A DNA stretch of 64,000 nt. Origin: Muricoccus harenae. Its GTDB lineage: Bacteria > Pseudomonadota > Alphaproteobacteria > Acetobacterales > Acetobacteraceae. The stretch is from positions 23,320 to 87,319 of the forward strand of contig NZ_WWDL01000028.1 in the NCBI RefSeq assembly GCF_009848505.1, in the 5' to 3' direction. The number at the start of each line of letters is the position of its first letter. Positions within the stretch are counted from its first letter, which is position 1. The notes under the pieces were generated by a model. That model saw only the letters and a program-made list of their open reading frames with translations, did no database searches and was not told where the DNA came from. This document shows positions 1-10,465 of this stretch, piece after piece. The translations under genes were made by a program, and so were the position numbers.

Positions 1-1
1 A

Positions 2-589
2 TCCGCCCAGAAGGGCGCGCATTTCATCGAGCTCTGCTGCCAGCGCGGCATTCCGCTGGTCTTCCTGCAGAACATCACCGGCTTCATGGTGGGGCGCAAA
101 TACGAGAGCGGCGGCATCGCCAAGGATGGCGCCAAGATGGTCACCGCGGTCGCCACCGCCACGGTGCCCAAGTTCACGGTGGTCATCGGCGGCAGCTTCG
201 GGGCCGGCAATTACGGCATGTGCGGGCGCGCCTATTCGCCACGCTTCCTCTTCATGTGGCCCAATGCCCGGATCGGCGTCATGGGCGGCGAGCAGGCGGC
301 CTCCGTCCTCTCGACGCTGCGGCGCGACGCCATGGAGGCCAAGGGTGGCCAATGGAGCGCCGAGGAGGAGGAGGCCTTCAAGGCTCCGCTCCGCGAGCAG
401 TACGAGACCCAAGGCCACCCCTATTACGCCAGCGCCCGCCTCTGGGACGACGGCATCATCGATCCCGCCGATACCCGCACCGTGCTGGCGCTGGCCCTCT
501 CGGCCGCGCTGAACGCGCCGGTGGAGGGCTGGGCCGACGGGTCCTCCTCCGCCCCCTCCCCGCGCCGCTTTGGCCTGTTCCGGATGTGA
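2..589 (+). CDS. mccB: Methylcrotonoyl-CoA carboxylase beta subunit, C-terminal part (5' end outside window)
   Basis: This is the carboxyltransferase subunit that moves CO2 from carboxybiotin to 3-methylcrotonoyl-CoA in leucine breakdown. The frame is open from the window edge, giving 195 residues of a family that is usually about 535 long, so roughly the first 340 residues are missing. The visible part carries QNITGFMVG, the oxyanion-type stretch [15 protein letters not shown] and [15 protein letters not shown]. These match the methylcrotonoyl branch and not propionyl-CoA carboxylase beta. The stop lies 5 bases before the ATG of the biotin-carrying alpha subunit, so the two form one operon and one complex. 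The only oddity is truncation by the window edge. Confidence 0.93.
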   Translation, partial: SAQKGAHFIELCCQRGIPLVFLQNITGFMVGRKYESGGIAKDGAKMVTAVATATVPKFTVVIGGSFGAGNYGMCGRAYSPRFLFMWPNARIGVMGGEQAASVLSTLRRDAMEAKGGQWSAEEEEAFKAPLREQYETQGHPYYASARLWDDGIIDPADTRTVLALALSAALNAPVEGWADGSSSAPSPRRFGLFRM

Positions 590-594
590 CCCGC

Positions 595-2598
<2,004 letters not shown>

Positions 2599-2606
2599 AA
2601 GAGGCT

Positions 2607-4568
2607 CTACCGCGCAGCCCGCCCGCCGCGGCGCACCAACGCCTCGCATCGGTTATCTTCGCCGGTGCCGAACTGGATGGTGGGCAGCAGTCCGGCCACC
2701 GGCGCAACCAGGGCTGCAAGGCCGCCGATGAGCCCGCCCCGCGTCGCGAGTTCGCCCATCTCCGGCCCGACATCCGGATTGCGGAAGCTACCGTCGATGA
2801 GAATCGAGGTGGGCAGCGCGCCGATGGTGAAGCTCTTGGAGTCGCTGCGGAGGCGAACCTCCATCCGCTCGCGCGCCAGGTTCACGTTGCCGGTACCGCT
2901 GATGATCACATCCTCCGTGTCGAGCAGAATCGTCCGCAGGTTTACGACACCGCGCTGCAGAGCGAGATTGCCGACGAAGCACTGCACGGTGGTCCGCCCC
3001 GGCACGCCGAGCGCAGAGAGGATGGCGTTGCCGAGGCGAAGCCCGGAGAGGTCGACCAGCAGTGCGGACAGGTTGCCGCCCGACATGCCAAGGGTGAGCT
3101 CGCCGTTTCCGCGGCCCAGGATATCCGCGAAGGACTTGCCGGTCCCCTCGATCCTGCCGCGCCCGTTTATGCGGCCGGCACCCTCGAAGGTCTGGGTCGC
3201 CTGCATGAGGCGGGACACGTCCAGCCGCTGGAAACGCACATCGGCCTGGGCCCGGAGCTGCCCACCCTCCTGCGGGGTGAGCGCGATGGTACCTTCGATC
3301 TGCCCGTTTCCGACGCCCAGGGCCAACGGACGCAGCGTCACCGCGGCGTCCTTCACCTCCATCGCGACCCGCATATTGTCGAAGGGGACGTTCCGGCCGA
3401 CGATGCTCTCGGCATGGTAGTTCAGCCGGACATTGGCGGCGTCGAGCTTCGGGAAGTTGATGGGGTCGTCCGGAAGCAGGCGGCCGCGTGACTGGTTGCG
3501 CGCCTGTTCGCGCCGCTGCTGCAGGCTTTGGCCCGGAGTGTCGACGCGGCCCGGCTCCTCACCGATGAAGCCGCCCAGATCGGCGAGATCCACCCGGCGG
3601 GAGCGGAGATCAGCCTCCACATCGGGCTTCGCATTCCTGGTCGTGACGGTGATGGTGCCGGCCAAGTCGCTGCGCCCCATCCGGCCCTGAAAGTCGCGGA
3701 AGCGCACGCGGTTCTCAACATAGTCGAGCTGGCCGGCAATCTCGTAATTCGGCGTCTTCGGAATGGGCACGCCGGTCAGGGGCTGGAGCAGCCCCATATT
3801 CGGGCCGCGCATCTCCAGACGCACATCAGCGCCCTGCAACTCCAGCGGGTTCTGCAGCGTGCCGCGCAGGCTGACCTGGGTAGGGCCATTGGCAATCTGC
3901 ATCTCGATCGGCCAGGGGCTGCTTCCCTCCTGAAGGGCCAGCACAGCGCCGCCGAGGGCAGTGCCGGTGATGGGCTGGCCGGCATAGGTCCCCCGTGCTT
4001 CCACCGCGATCCGGGGCTCGGCACTCTCCTCTTCCCGCGTGGCCACGGCCAGGTTGAAGTCGGCCTTTAATTTAGGCTGCACCACATGGGCGCGGCCCTC
4101 CACGATGCGGAGCAGGCCGATCCTCGGTGCGGGGCTGGCGGGCTCGGCCGGCGCGCCCTCCCCGGCTGGCTTGCCGAGGTTGAAGTCATAATTCGCGGAA
4201 CCGTCCTCGCGCGCCACCGCCTCGATCACGGGACGGGTCACCTCGATGGAGGGCAGAACCACGGCGCGCTCATGCCAATAGGCCATCACATCCAACCGGG
4301 CCGTGAGCCGCTCGACCCGCGCGAAGGGCGGATCCTCGGAAAAGCCCTCCGGGTTTGCAATCCGCACCCCATCGACCGAAAGCTCGGTGACGCGGCCAAG
4401 CCGGACATGGAGGTGCTCGATCGTCACCTTGCGGCCAAGGGCGGCCGAGGCGCGGCTCTCGGCCAGCGGGATGAACCAGTCCCAGGACCAAAGGGCGAGG
4501 AGCAGGACGATCAGGACCGCCGGAACCCCGGTCCAGACCAGCCAGCGCGGAATCTTGCGTTGCGCCAT
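2607..4568 (-). CDS. AsmA family protein
   Basis: This is an inner-membrane-anchored protein with a large periplasmic part, about 653 residues. Known AsmA relatives take part in outer-membrane assembly or phospholipid traffic; the role here is inferred. One membrane segment is visible at about residues 9-29 (VWTGVPAVLIVLLLALWSW), followed by a long beta-rich region with an AsmA-like N-domain and repeated beta-strand segments up to the C-terminus. I chose the ATG at 4568 because GGAGA lies just upstream. A GTG at 4583 would add five residues. It converges on mccA with an 8-base gap and has no operon partner. Confidence 0.85.
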   Translation of the reverse strand: MAQRKIPRWLVWTGVPAVLIVLLLALWSWDWFIPLAESRASAALGRKVTIEHLHVRLGRVTELSVDGVRIANPEGFSEDPPFARVERLTARLDVMAYWHERAVVLPSIEVTRPVIEAVAREDGSANYDFNLGKPAGEGAPAEPASPAPRIGLLRIVEGRAHVVQPKLKADFNLAVATREEESAEPRIAVEARGTYAGQPITGTALGGAVLALQEGSSPWPIEMQIANGPTQVSLRGTLQNPLELQGADVRLEMRGPNMGLLQPLTGVPIPKTPNYEIAGQLDYVENRVRFRDFQGRMGRSDLAGTITVTTRNAKPDVEADLRSRRVDLADLGGFIGEEPGRVDTPGQSLQQRREQARNQSRGRLLPDDPINFPKLDAANVRLNYHAESIVGRNVPFDNMRVAMEVKDAAVTLRPLALGVGNGQIEGTIALTPQEGGQLRAQADVRFQRLDVSRLMQATQTFEGAGRINGRGRIEGTGKSFADILGRGNGELTLGMSGGNLSALLVDLSGLRLGNAILSALGVPGRTTVQCFVGNLALQRGVVNLRTILLDTEDVIISGTGNVNLARERMEVRLRSDSKSFTIGALPTSILIDGSFRNPDVGPEMGELATRGGLIGGLAALVAPVAGLLPTIQFGTGEDNRCEALVRRGGRAAR

Positions 4569-4916
4569 TCCTGCTCTCCGCACTGTTTTGAGGCCACGAA
4601 AACGGCCCCATTATCTTGCGATATAATGCGCGAGAACCGTTCCGGTTCCCGGCATCCGCACGGCATCCGGGAGGGGTCGGCGCCAGCGCCGGAGGCGACG
4701 CGCGGGCGAAGGAAATCGGTAAGTTGTTCGAATTCGGGCCATTCGGGCTTGTGGCTTTGGGCACATAGGCCCATGTGTAAGGGGTCAATCTCGTTAGGTT
4801 CGGCCTGTCCTCCTCTGCTCTTCACCGAGCGCCGAGCCTGGTGTCCGTGTCTTGTCGGAGCTTGATCCGTTCCTCGGCGTCTTGGATCGGCACATCAGCA
4901 CATCGGAACACCCATC
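4569..4916. other. Intergenic region between asmA-like gene and cold-shock gene
   Basis: This 348-base stretch has no convincing gene. It contains a perfect TATAAT at 4622-4627, a 6-bp hairpin at 4634-4648 (GAACCG / CGGTTC, 3-base loop) and a 5-bp hairpin at 4762-4777 (CACAT / ATGTG). It probably holds the csp promoter and a long untranslated leader, and the asmA promoter on the other strand. No strong Shine-Dalgarno is visible before the csp ATG. Confidence 0.5.
4622..4627 (+). promoter_or_regulatory. Candidate -10 element (TATAAT) for the cold-shock gene
   Basis: A perfect TATAAT hexamer sits in otherwise GC-rich sequence, about 290 bases upstream of the csp start. No good -35 hexamer stands at 16-18 bases. 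If used, it would give a leader of about 280 nt, which fits the long structured leaders known for some cspA genes. Confidence 0.35.
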
Positions 4917-5123
4917 ATGGCCATTGGTATCGTCAAGTGGTTCAACGCGTCCAAGGGCTTCGGATTCCTTCAGCCGGAAGACGGCTCCAAGGATGTTTTT
5001 CTGCACATTTCCGACGTACAGCGCGCCGGCATGCAGGAGCCCCGCGAGGGCGACAGAATCGAGTATGAGTTGCAGCGCGGCCAGCAGGGGCGCGTTTCCG
5101 CCTCCGACCTGAAGGCGGCCTGA
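4917..5123 (+). CDS. Cold-shock domain protein, CspA family
   Basis: This is a single-domain nucleic-acid chaperone of 68 residues, typical for the family. It binds single-stranded RNA or DNA and melts mRNA structure. The RNP1 motif KGFGF is at residues 13-17 and the RNP2-like motif VFLHIS at 27-32, with the KWFN start strand at 7-10. The gene stands alone behind a long, potentially structured leader, which suggests leader-mediated temperature control as in cspA. That regulation is inferred. Two hairpins follow the stop (5130-5144 and 5193-5214). The call is secure; the paralogue type (cold-induced or constitutive) cannot be told. Confidence 0.95.
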   Translation: MAIGIVKWFNASKGFGFLQPEDGSKDVFLHISDVQRAGMQEPREGDRIEYELQRGQQGRVSASDLKAA

Positions 5124-5129
5124 CTCGGC

Positions 5130-5144
5130 GGCCCCTTTGGGGCC
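5130..5144 (+). terminator. Short hairpin after csp
   Basis: GGCCCC-TTT-GGGGCC forms a 6-bp perfect stem 7 bases after the csp stop. There is no T-tract, so termination is only possible. Confidence 0.3.
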
Positions 5145-5192
5145 AATGCAGCGTAACTGCGGGCGGCGCGTCATGCGCCATCCGTCATTTTA

Positions 5193-5214
5193 TCCGGCCT
5201 CTTCTTCGGCCGGA
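5193..5214 (+). terminator. Second hairpin downstream of csp
   Basis: TCCGGCC and GGCCGGA form a 7-bp stem with an 8-base loop. There is no downstream T-run. It could end the csp transcript together with the hairpin at 5130. Confidence 0.3.
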
Positions 5215-5272
5215 CATCGCCGTGTGGTGCCAAGGCGCCGCCGGCACTCTCTGATGATGCGGATGCCGCCCC

Positions 5273-5452
5273 ATGATGGCAGGCACCGTGCAAGGAAACG
5301 TCCAGTTGTCATCTTTTCAGGCCGCGAGCGGCCGACCCGTGCTTTTTTCCCCGTCATCGCCTCCGCCCGCTATTGTAGCGCCGCGTGAGTCGATGCCTGC
5401 GGGTCTCGCGCCCGACGAGATCCGCCGGATCATCCTCGAACTGATCGGGTGA
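5273..5452 (+). CDS. Possible small protein of 59 residues
   Basis: An open frame runs from the double ATG at 5273 to a TGA at 5450-5452. The first 35 residues are low-complexity. The C-terminal part (LAPDEIRRIILELIG) looks like a genuine amphipathic helix, and an internal ATG at 5393 would encode just that piece. The frame ends 32 bases before the next small gene, so the two could be cotranscribed. I do not recognise a family. It may be only the short C-terminal peptide or not a gene. Confidence 0.3.
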   Translation: MMAGTVQGNVQLSSFQAASGRPVLFSPSSPPPAIVAPRESMPAGLAPDEIRRIILELIG

Positions 5453-5484
5453 GAACGGGGCCCCGCCCCAGCGAAGGAACGACC

Positions 5485-5718
5485 ATGCAGCCCCATCGCT
5501 TCGAAGTCGGTCAGAATGTCGAACTCCTGGCGGGTTTCCTGACGCCGCGCGACGCGCTCGGCCACTACACCGTGGTCCGGCTGCTGCCGAACGACGCCGC
5601 GGACCGCGAATACCGAATTAAGAATGACCGGGATGGTCATGAGCGCGTGGTGCGCGAGAGCCAGATGCGCCTCGGCTCCCTGGCTGTCCTGGGCAAGAAC
5701 CTGCCGCTCCCCGGCTGA
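5485..5718 (+). CDS. Small conserved hypothetical protein (77 residues)
   Basis: The ATG at 5485 follows GAAGGAA at a good distance. An upstream ATG at 5449 would add a non-conserved 12-residue extension and is less likely. The protein starts with a FEVGQNVELLAG strand and continues with YTVVRLLPND, EYRIKNDRDGHERVVRESQM, the look of a small SH3-like beta barrel. Similar 70-80 residue proteins of unknown function are common in alphaproteobacteria. It lies between a cold-shock gene and another small gene on the same strand. No function is known to me. Confidence 0.75.
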   Translation: MQPHRFEVGQNVELLAGFLTPRDALGHYTVVRLLPNDAADREYRIKNDRDGHERVVRESQMRLGSLAVLGKNLPLPG

Positions 5719-5793
5719 GCGGCACCCTGCCGCGCAGTGCGGTGCGGAATACTACCGGTGAAGATCACTACCAGCAAAGATCGAGGACATCCC

Positions 5794-5985
5794 GTGTCGC
5801 ATAGCAGGACCAAACCCGAGACGGTCGGGACGCCGAATTCCGAAGCGCTCGAGGAGACGATCGCGTATCTCGCGAAGCGGCATCGCGTTTCCGTGGCCAT
5901 TGTACGGGAGATCGCGCGCAAGCTCGGCTCCGCCGAGCGCGGCGCCATCGAGCGCGAGATCGAGCGTGGCAAGTCCCGGCGCTGA
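5794..5985 (+). CDS. Small helical hypothetical protein (63 residues)
   Basis: I chose GTG 5794 because GAGGA lies at 5783-5787; a GTG at 5737 would be an alternative. The product has an N-terminal polar tail and a helix-turn-helix-like core (LEETIAYLAKRHRVSVAIVR then EIARKLGSAERGAIEREIER). It somewhat resembles the short DUF3606-type proteins, but I cannot confirm this. Its 3' end overlaps the likely GTG start of the hemolysin III gene by 20 bases, which suggests translational coupling. Confidence 0.6.
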   Translation: MSHSRTKPETVGTPNSEALEETIAYLAKRHRVSVAIVREIARKLGSAERGAIEREIERGKSRR

Positions 5986-6685
5986 CGCGCCGCTGATTCC
6001 GGCCCACCCGGTCTCCGCCAACGGGACCGGGCGCGGGACCGCACTTGCCGCGGAGCCCCGCTACACGCGGCCAGAACGCATTGCCGACGGTGCGGTGCAT
6101 GTGCTGGGGCTTGCCTCGGTGTTCACCGGCTGCCTCCTTCTGCTTGCGCTGGTCCCGCGCCCGGTGCCCCCGGGCGCCCTGGCGGCGCTCAGCCTCTATG
6201 CGATGGGCATGGTTGCCAGCTTCGGCTGCTCGGCCGCCTACAACCTGGCCACGGAAGGGCCGCGCAAGACGCTGCTCCGCCGCTTCGACCATGCAGCCAT
6301 CTTCCTCATGATCGCCGGCACCTACACACCTGTCGCGGGACTCGCGATTGGCGGGGCCTGGGGCTGGGCGATGCTTGCCGTCGTCTGGACGGGCGCAATC
6401 CTGGGCGTCGCGATCAAGCTCCTTGCGCCGGGACGATTCGAACGGACCAGCCTTGTTGCCTATCTGCTGCTCGGCTGGGTGGCGCTGGCGGCCCTGCCGC
6501 GCCTGATCGAGGCGATGTCGCCTGTGCAACTCGGCCTGCTCGCACTTGGCGGGGTGCTCTACAGCCTTGGGGTAATCCTGCACCTGGCGACCCGCCTGCC
6601 CTATCACAACGCCCTGTGGCACCTGGTCGTGCTGATGGCGGCGGCGTCCCACTACGCCCTTGTCCTGAGCATCGTCACCGCCTGA
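5966..6685 (+). CDS. Hemolysin III / YqfA family membrane protein
   Basis: This is an integral membrane protein of the hemolysin III (PAQR-related) family, about 239 residues with seven predicted helices. Visible family landmarks are RIADGAVHVLG in the first helix, RFDHAAIFLMIAGTYTP in the middle and YHNALWHLVVL plus SHY in the last helix. The position of the canonical SxxxH histidine reads CSAAYN here, so an Asn replaces a zinc ligand known from PAQR receptors. The GTG at 5966 is favoured as start, overlapping the previous gene. In-frame starts as far up as 5900 exist but extend into low-complexity sequence. The physiological role is unclear; the family name does not prove haemolysis. Confidence 0.85.
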   Translation: MASPGADAPLIPAHPVSANGTGRGTALAAEPRYTRPERIADGAVHVLGLASVFTGCLLLLALVPRPVPPGALAALSLYAMGMVASFGCSAAYNLATEGPRKTLLRRFDHAAIFLMIAGTYTPVAGLAIGGAWGWAMLAVVWTGAILGVAIKLLAPGRFERTSLVAYLLLGWVALAALPRLIEAMSPVQLGLLALGGVLYSLGVILHLATRLPYHNALWHLVVLMAAASHYALVLSIVTA

Positions 6686-6854
6686 GGCGCTGGCGAGGCG
6701 TCTTGCCGGTCATGCCGCCGCGCCCGTAACCTCTGGACCCATCGGCCGGCACCAGCCGCCCGTCCCACAGCGCGGCAGACATCCGCCGGGGCCGATCCTC
6801 CCGGGCGATCCGGTTCTGGCACGGCGGCGCGCCAGCACCGGAGTTCCTGACAGG

Positions 6855-8867
6855 GTGGAAATCGGCATCGATATCGGCGGCACCTTCACGGATGCGGTGC
6901 TGCGGCGTGACGGCGGGGCGCTCCGCTCGCTGAAGGTACCCAGCACGCCCGATGATCCGGCCCGCGCCGTCGGCCACGCGCTCTCCCGCCTGCTGGGCCA
7001 AGGCGACGCCGAAGCGGTGCGGCGCTTCCTGCTCGGCACGACGGTTGCCACGAATGCCATCCTCGAGAACACGGCCGCCCCGGTCGGCTTGATCGCCACA
7101 CGCGGATTCGCGGATGTCATCGAGCTGGGGCGCATGACCCGCGCCTCGAACTATGATCTCCTCTTCGGCCCGCAGACCCCGGTGGACTTCGTGCCGCCAT
7201 CGCGGCGCAGGGAGGTGACGGAACGTATCGGCGCCGATGGCGCGGTGGTGGAACCCCTGGACGAGGCGGGCGTCGCCGAGGCAGCGCGATCCCTGAAGGC
7301 GGCCGGCGCACGCAGCATTGCCATTTGCTTCCTCTTCGCCTTCCTCGATCCATCGCATGAGCGCCGGGCACGGGAGATCGTGCTCGCCGCCTGCCCGGAT
7401 CTCGCCGTCTCCCTTTCCTCCGAGGTCGATCCGGCGCCGCGCGAATATGAGCGCACCTGCGCCACCGTCTTCGACGCCGCGCTGAAGCCGGTGATGGGCG
7501 ACTATCTCGGCCGCGTAGAGGCCATCCTGCGCGAAGCGGAGATCCGCGTGCCGCTGCAGGTGATGCATTCGCGCGGGGGCCTGCTCGGCGCCGGTGCCGC
7601 GCGTGGACGGCCGATCCGGCTCACCCTCTCTGGGCCCTCCGCCGCCGCGATCGGCGCAGCCTCCGTGCTGCGTGATGCGGGGCTGGCGGATGGCGTCTCC
7701 ATCGATGTCGGCGGCACCAGCGCCGATGTCGCAGTGATCCGGGGCGGCGCGCCGGCGTTGCGCATGGATGGGATGATCGGCACCTTCCCCGTGCGCGTGC
7801 CCACTGCCGATGTGCTGGCGGTGGCAGCGGGCGGCGGCTCAATCGCCTGGGTGGATGGTGCCGGCGGCCTCCGCGTCGGACCACGCTCGGCGGGTGCGGT
7901 GCCGGGACCGGCCTGCTATGGGCGCGGCGGCATGCGGCCTACCGTGCTGGATGCATCGGTCGTGCTGGGTCTGGTGGACCCGGCGGCCTTCGCGGCCGGG
8001 GAGCTGGCCCTGGATGCCGCCGCGGCAGCGGCCGCTATTGAGCGTGACATCGCCGGCCCCCTCGGCCTTGGGCTGCGTGAGGCGGCCGTCGCGATCCACC
8101 GCATCATCAACGCCACCATGGCCGAGGCCGTGCGAAGCGTGACCGTTGCGCGCGGAACCGACCCGCGCGAGCTGCCCCTGGTGCCGGCGGGCGGCGGCGG
8201 CGGCCTTCATGCGGCGGCCATCGCGGAGGAGCTGGGGCAGACCCGGATCGTGGTTCCCGCGGCGCCCGGCGTGCTGGCAGCGACTGGCCTGCTGGACGCC
8301 CCGCTGGAACATGATGCCGCCCGCGGCCTCGGCCAGGTGCTGGACACCCTGCCGGAGGTGGAACTGCGGGCCATCATCGCCGAGCTGGTGGCGGAATGCC
8401 AGGCGGCCATGGCGGCGGAGGGCGTGGAGGCGGCGCCGGAGACGCTGGTGACGGCCAGCGCCAGCTTCGTTGGCCAGGGACACAGCCTGGAGGTGGCGAT
8501 CCCGCCCGATGCCTCGGAGCCGGGCCGCGCGATCCGCGACGGATTCATCGCCGCCCATCGGGCTGCCTATGGCCATGCGCGCGCGGCGCCGGTGCGCCTG
8601 GTGTTGCTGCGTGCCTTGCAGCGGCTGGCTGCGCCGGTGGTGGCACTCATCCCCGCAGACTCGGCATTTGCCGCGCGGCGGACGCGCGTGGCGGTGCTCG
8701 GGGGGCTGCCGCAGGATGTGGCGGTGGTGCCGCGCGCGGCGCTCGCGCCCGGCGAGGTACTGCACGGCCCCGCCATCCTTGAGCAGGACGACACCACCCT
8801 CGTCGTGCCAGCGGGCTGGCGCGTGGCGGCGCATCCAGCGCATCTGATGATGGAGCGCGTCGCATGA
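6855..8867 (+). CDS. hyuA: Hydantoinase/oxoprolinase family protein, subunit A
   Basis: This is a 670-residue ATP-dependent hydantoinase/5-oxoprolinase A subunit. It starts with the actin-like phosphate loop GIDIGGTFTDAVL (residues 4-16), then LLGTTVATNAILE and a second nucleotide motif SIDVGGTSADVAVI. Together with subunit B it should open a cyclic amide such as N-methylhydantoin, 5-oxoproline or a related lactam, or act as an acetone-carboxylase-like enzyme; the substrate cannot be read from the sequence. Translation starts at GTG 6855. The stop overlaps the ATG of subunit B by four bases (ATGA). Confidence 0.92.
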   Translation: MEIGIDIGGTFTDAVLRRDGGALRSLKVPSTPDDPARAVGHALSRLLGQGDAEAVRRFLLGTTVATNAILENTAAPVGLIATRGFADVIELGRMTRASNYDLLFGPQTPVDFVPPSRRREVTERIGADGAVVEPLDEAGVAEAARSLKAAGARSIAICFLFAFLDPSHERRAREIVLAACPDLAVSLSSEVDPAPREYERTCATVFDAALKPVMGDYLGRVEAILREAEIRVPLQVMHSRGGLLGAGAARGRPIRLTLSGPSAAAIGAASVLRDAGLADGVSIDVGGTSADVAVIRGGAPALRMDGMIGTFPVRVPTADVLAVAAGGGSIAWVDGAGGLRVGPRSAGAVPGPACYGRGGMRPTVLDASVVLGLVDPAAFAAGELALDAAAAAAAIERDIAGPLGLGLREAAVAIHRIINATMAEAVRSVTVARGTDPRELPLVPAGGGGGLHAAAIAEELGQTRIVVPAAPGVLAATGLLDAPLEHDAARGLGQVLDTLPEVELRAIIAELVAECQAAMAAEGVEAAPETLVTASASFVGQGHSLEVAIPPDASEPGRAIRDGFIAAHRAAYGHARAAPVRLVLLRALQRLAAPVVALIPADSAFAARRTRVAVLGGLPQDVAVVPRAALAPGEVLHGPAILEQDDTTLVVPAGWRVAAHPAHLMMERVA

Positions 8868-10465
8868 ACGCCACGACCTTCCACACGGGCCGCCTCGACC
8901 CCGCCACGATCGAGATCGTCCGCCGCCGCCTGGAAGCGATTGCGGAGGAGATGCAGGCGGTGATGCTGCGCTCCGCCGTCTCGCCCATCGTGCGCGAGGC
9001 AAATGACGCATCCGCCAGCATTTTCCTGCCGGACGGCACGGTCATGGCGCAGTCCACCTCCTTGCCCCTGCTGCTCGGTTGCCTGATGCCGGCCATCGCA
9101 ACCATGCTGCGGGACTTCCCGCTTGCGCAGATGCGGTCCGGCGACGTGTATCTGATGAACGACCCCTATGATGGCGGGACGCATATCCCGGACGTGTCGC
9201 TGATGCTGCCGGTCTTCGCGGAGGGACAGGTCATCGCCCTCGCCGGCACCATCCTGCACCACCAGGACCTCGGCGGGCTGACGCCGGGATCGCTACCCAC
9301 CACCGCGACCGAAATCTTCCAGGAAGGGCTGCGCCTGCCGCCGCTCCGCCTCGTGCGCGACGGCGTGACGGATGCGCAGATCATGCGGATCATTTCTCTC
9401 AACACCCGCACGCCCGAGGCCTTTGGCTGGGACCTCGAGGCGCAGATCGCCGCCTGCCGCACAGCCGCCGCGCGGATGGAGGAGCTGGCCGCGCGCCATG
9501 GCGCCGAGGCACTGACCGCGATGATGCAGGAGCTGGTGCGCCGGGCCGAGGCCGCCACCCGCACCGCCATCCGTGCCATTCCCGACGGCAGCTGGACCTA
9601 TGAGGACGCGCTGGACAATGATGGCGTCGATCTCGATCGCCCGGTGCCGATCCGGCTCTGCGTGACGGTCAAGGACGATACGATAACCCTCGACTTCACC
9701 GGGACCTCGCCGCAGGTGCGCGGGCCCGTGAACGCCGCCCCGGCGGGGGTGATGGCGGGAGCCTTCTTCGCCCTGCGCGCGGTCACGGGGCCCGACATCC
9801 CGAACAACGGTGGCTGCGCGCGTCCGCTGCGCGTGGTGCTGCCGGAGGGATCGCTGCTGAACCCACGCATGCCCGCGGCGGTCAATGCCCGGACAGGCAC
9901 GGTGAAGCTGCTGACCAACGCGATTCTCGGCGCGCTGGCCCAGGCGCTTCCGGAACGCATCCCCGCCGCCAACTCCGGCTGCGCCACCGTGATGGCCCTC
10001 TCCGGACGCCATGCGGATGGATCTGCCTGGGTGGTGACGGAGGTCATGGCGGGTGGCAGCGGCGGGTCTTCGCAGGGGCCCGGGGTGCATGGCGTGTCCA
10101 CCGATGTCGGTAACACGATGAACCTGCCAGTGGAGGCGATGGAGACGGATGCGCCGGTGCGCGTGCACCGGCTGTCGGTCCGGCGCGGCTCGGGCGGCGC
10201 GGGGCTCCATGCCGGCGGCTGTGGCATCGAGCGCGAATACGAAGTTCTGCGTGGCCCACTCACCCTCACCTTCCGGGGAGAGCGGCACTACCACGCGGCA
10301 AGGGGCAGCGCCGGCGGCCAGGATGGCCTGATGGCGGAAGCCTGGGTGATCCGCCGGGACGGACGGCGGGAGGAAGTGCGCTCTAAGCTCACCACGGTAT
10401 TGAGCACAGGCGACCGGCTGCTGATGGGCACTGCCGGCGCCGGAGGCTGGGGGCCATCCGCATGA
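8864..10465 (+). CDS. hyuB: Hydantoinase/oxoprolinase family protein, subunit B
   Basis: This is the 533-residue partner of the upstream subunit A, matching the hydantoinase B family in length and layout. It contains MLRSAVSPIVREANDASASI near residue 27, the conserved NDPYDGGTHIPDV around residue 99, PNNGGCARPLRV and the C-terminal GGSGGSSQGPG region. A and B subunits of this family form one complex. The start overlaps the hyuA stop (ATGA), and its own stop overlaps the start of a Bug receptor in the same way. The three genes are thus translationally coupled, and the receptor may bind the enzyme's substrate. Confidence 0.92.
   Translation: MNATTFHTGRLDPATIEIVRRRLEAIAEEMQAVMLRSAVSPIVREANDASASIFLPDGTVMAQSTSLPLLLGCLMPAIATMLRDFPLAQMRSGDVYLMNDPYDGGTHIPDVSLMLPVFAEGQVIALAGTILHHQDLGGLTPGSLPTTATEIFQEGLRLPPLRLVRDGVTDAQIMRIISLNTRTPEAFGWDLEAQIAACRTAAARMEELAARHGAEALTAMMQELVRRAEAATRTAIRAIPDGSWTYEDALDNDGVDLDRPVPIRLCVTVKDDTITLDFTGTSPQVRGPVNAAPAGVMAGAFFALRAVTGPDIPNNGGCARPLRVVLPEGSLLNPRMPAAVNARTGTVKLLTNAILGALAQALPERIPAANSGCATVMALSGRHADGSAWVVTEVMAGGSGGSSQGPGVHGVSTDVGNTMNLPVEAMETDAPVRVHRLSVRRGSGGAGLHAGGCGIEREYEVLRGPLTLTFRGERHYHAARGSAGGQDGLMAEAWVIRRDGRREEVRSKLTTVLSTGDRLLMGTAGAGGWGPSA

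Noticed and set aside
7839..9011. 390-codon minus-strand frame opposite hyuA/hyuB
   Set aside because: His/Arg-rich sequence without domains, opposite coupled genes.
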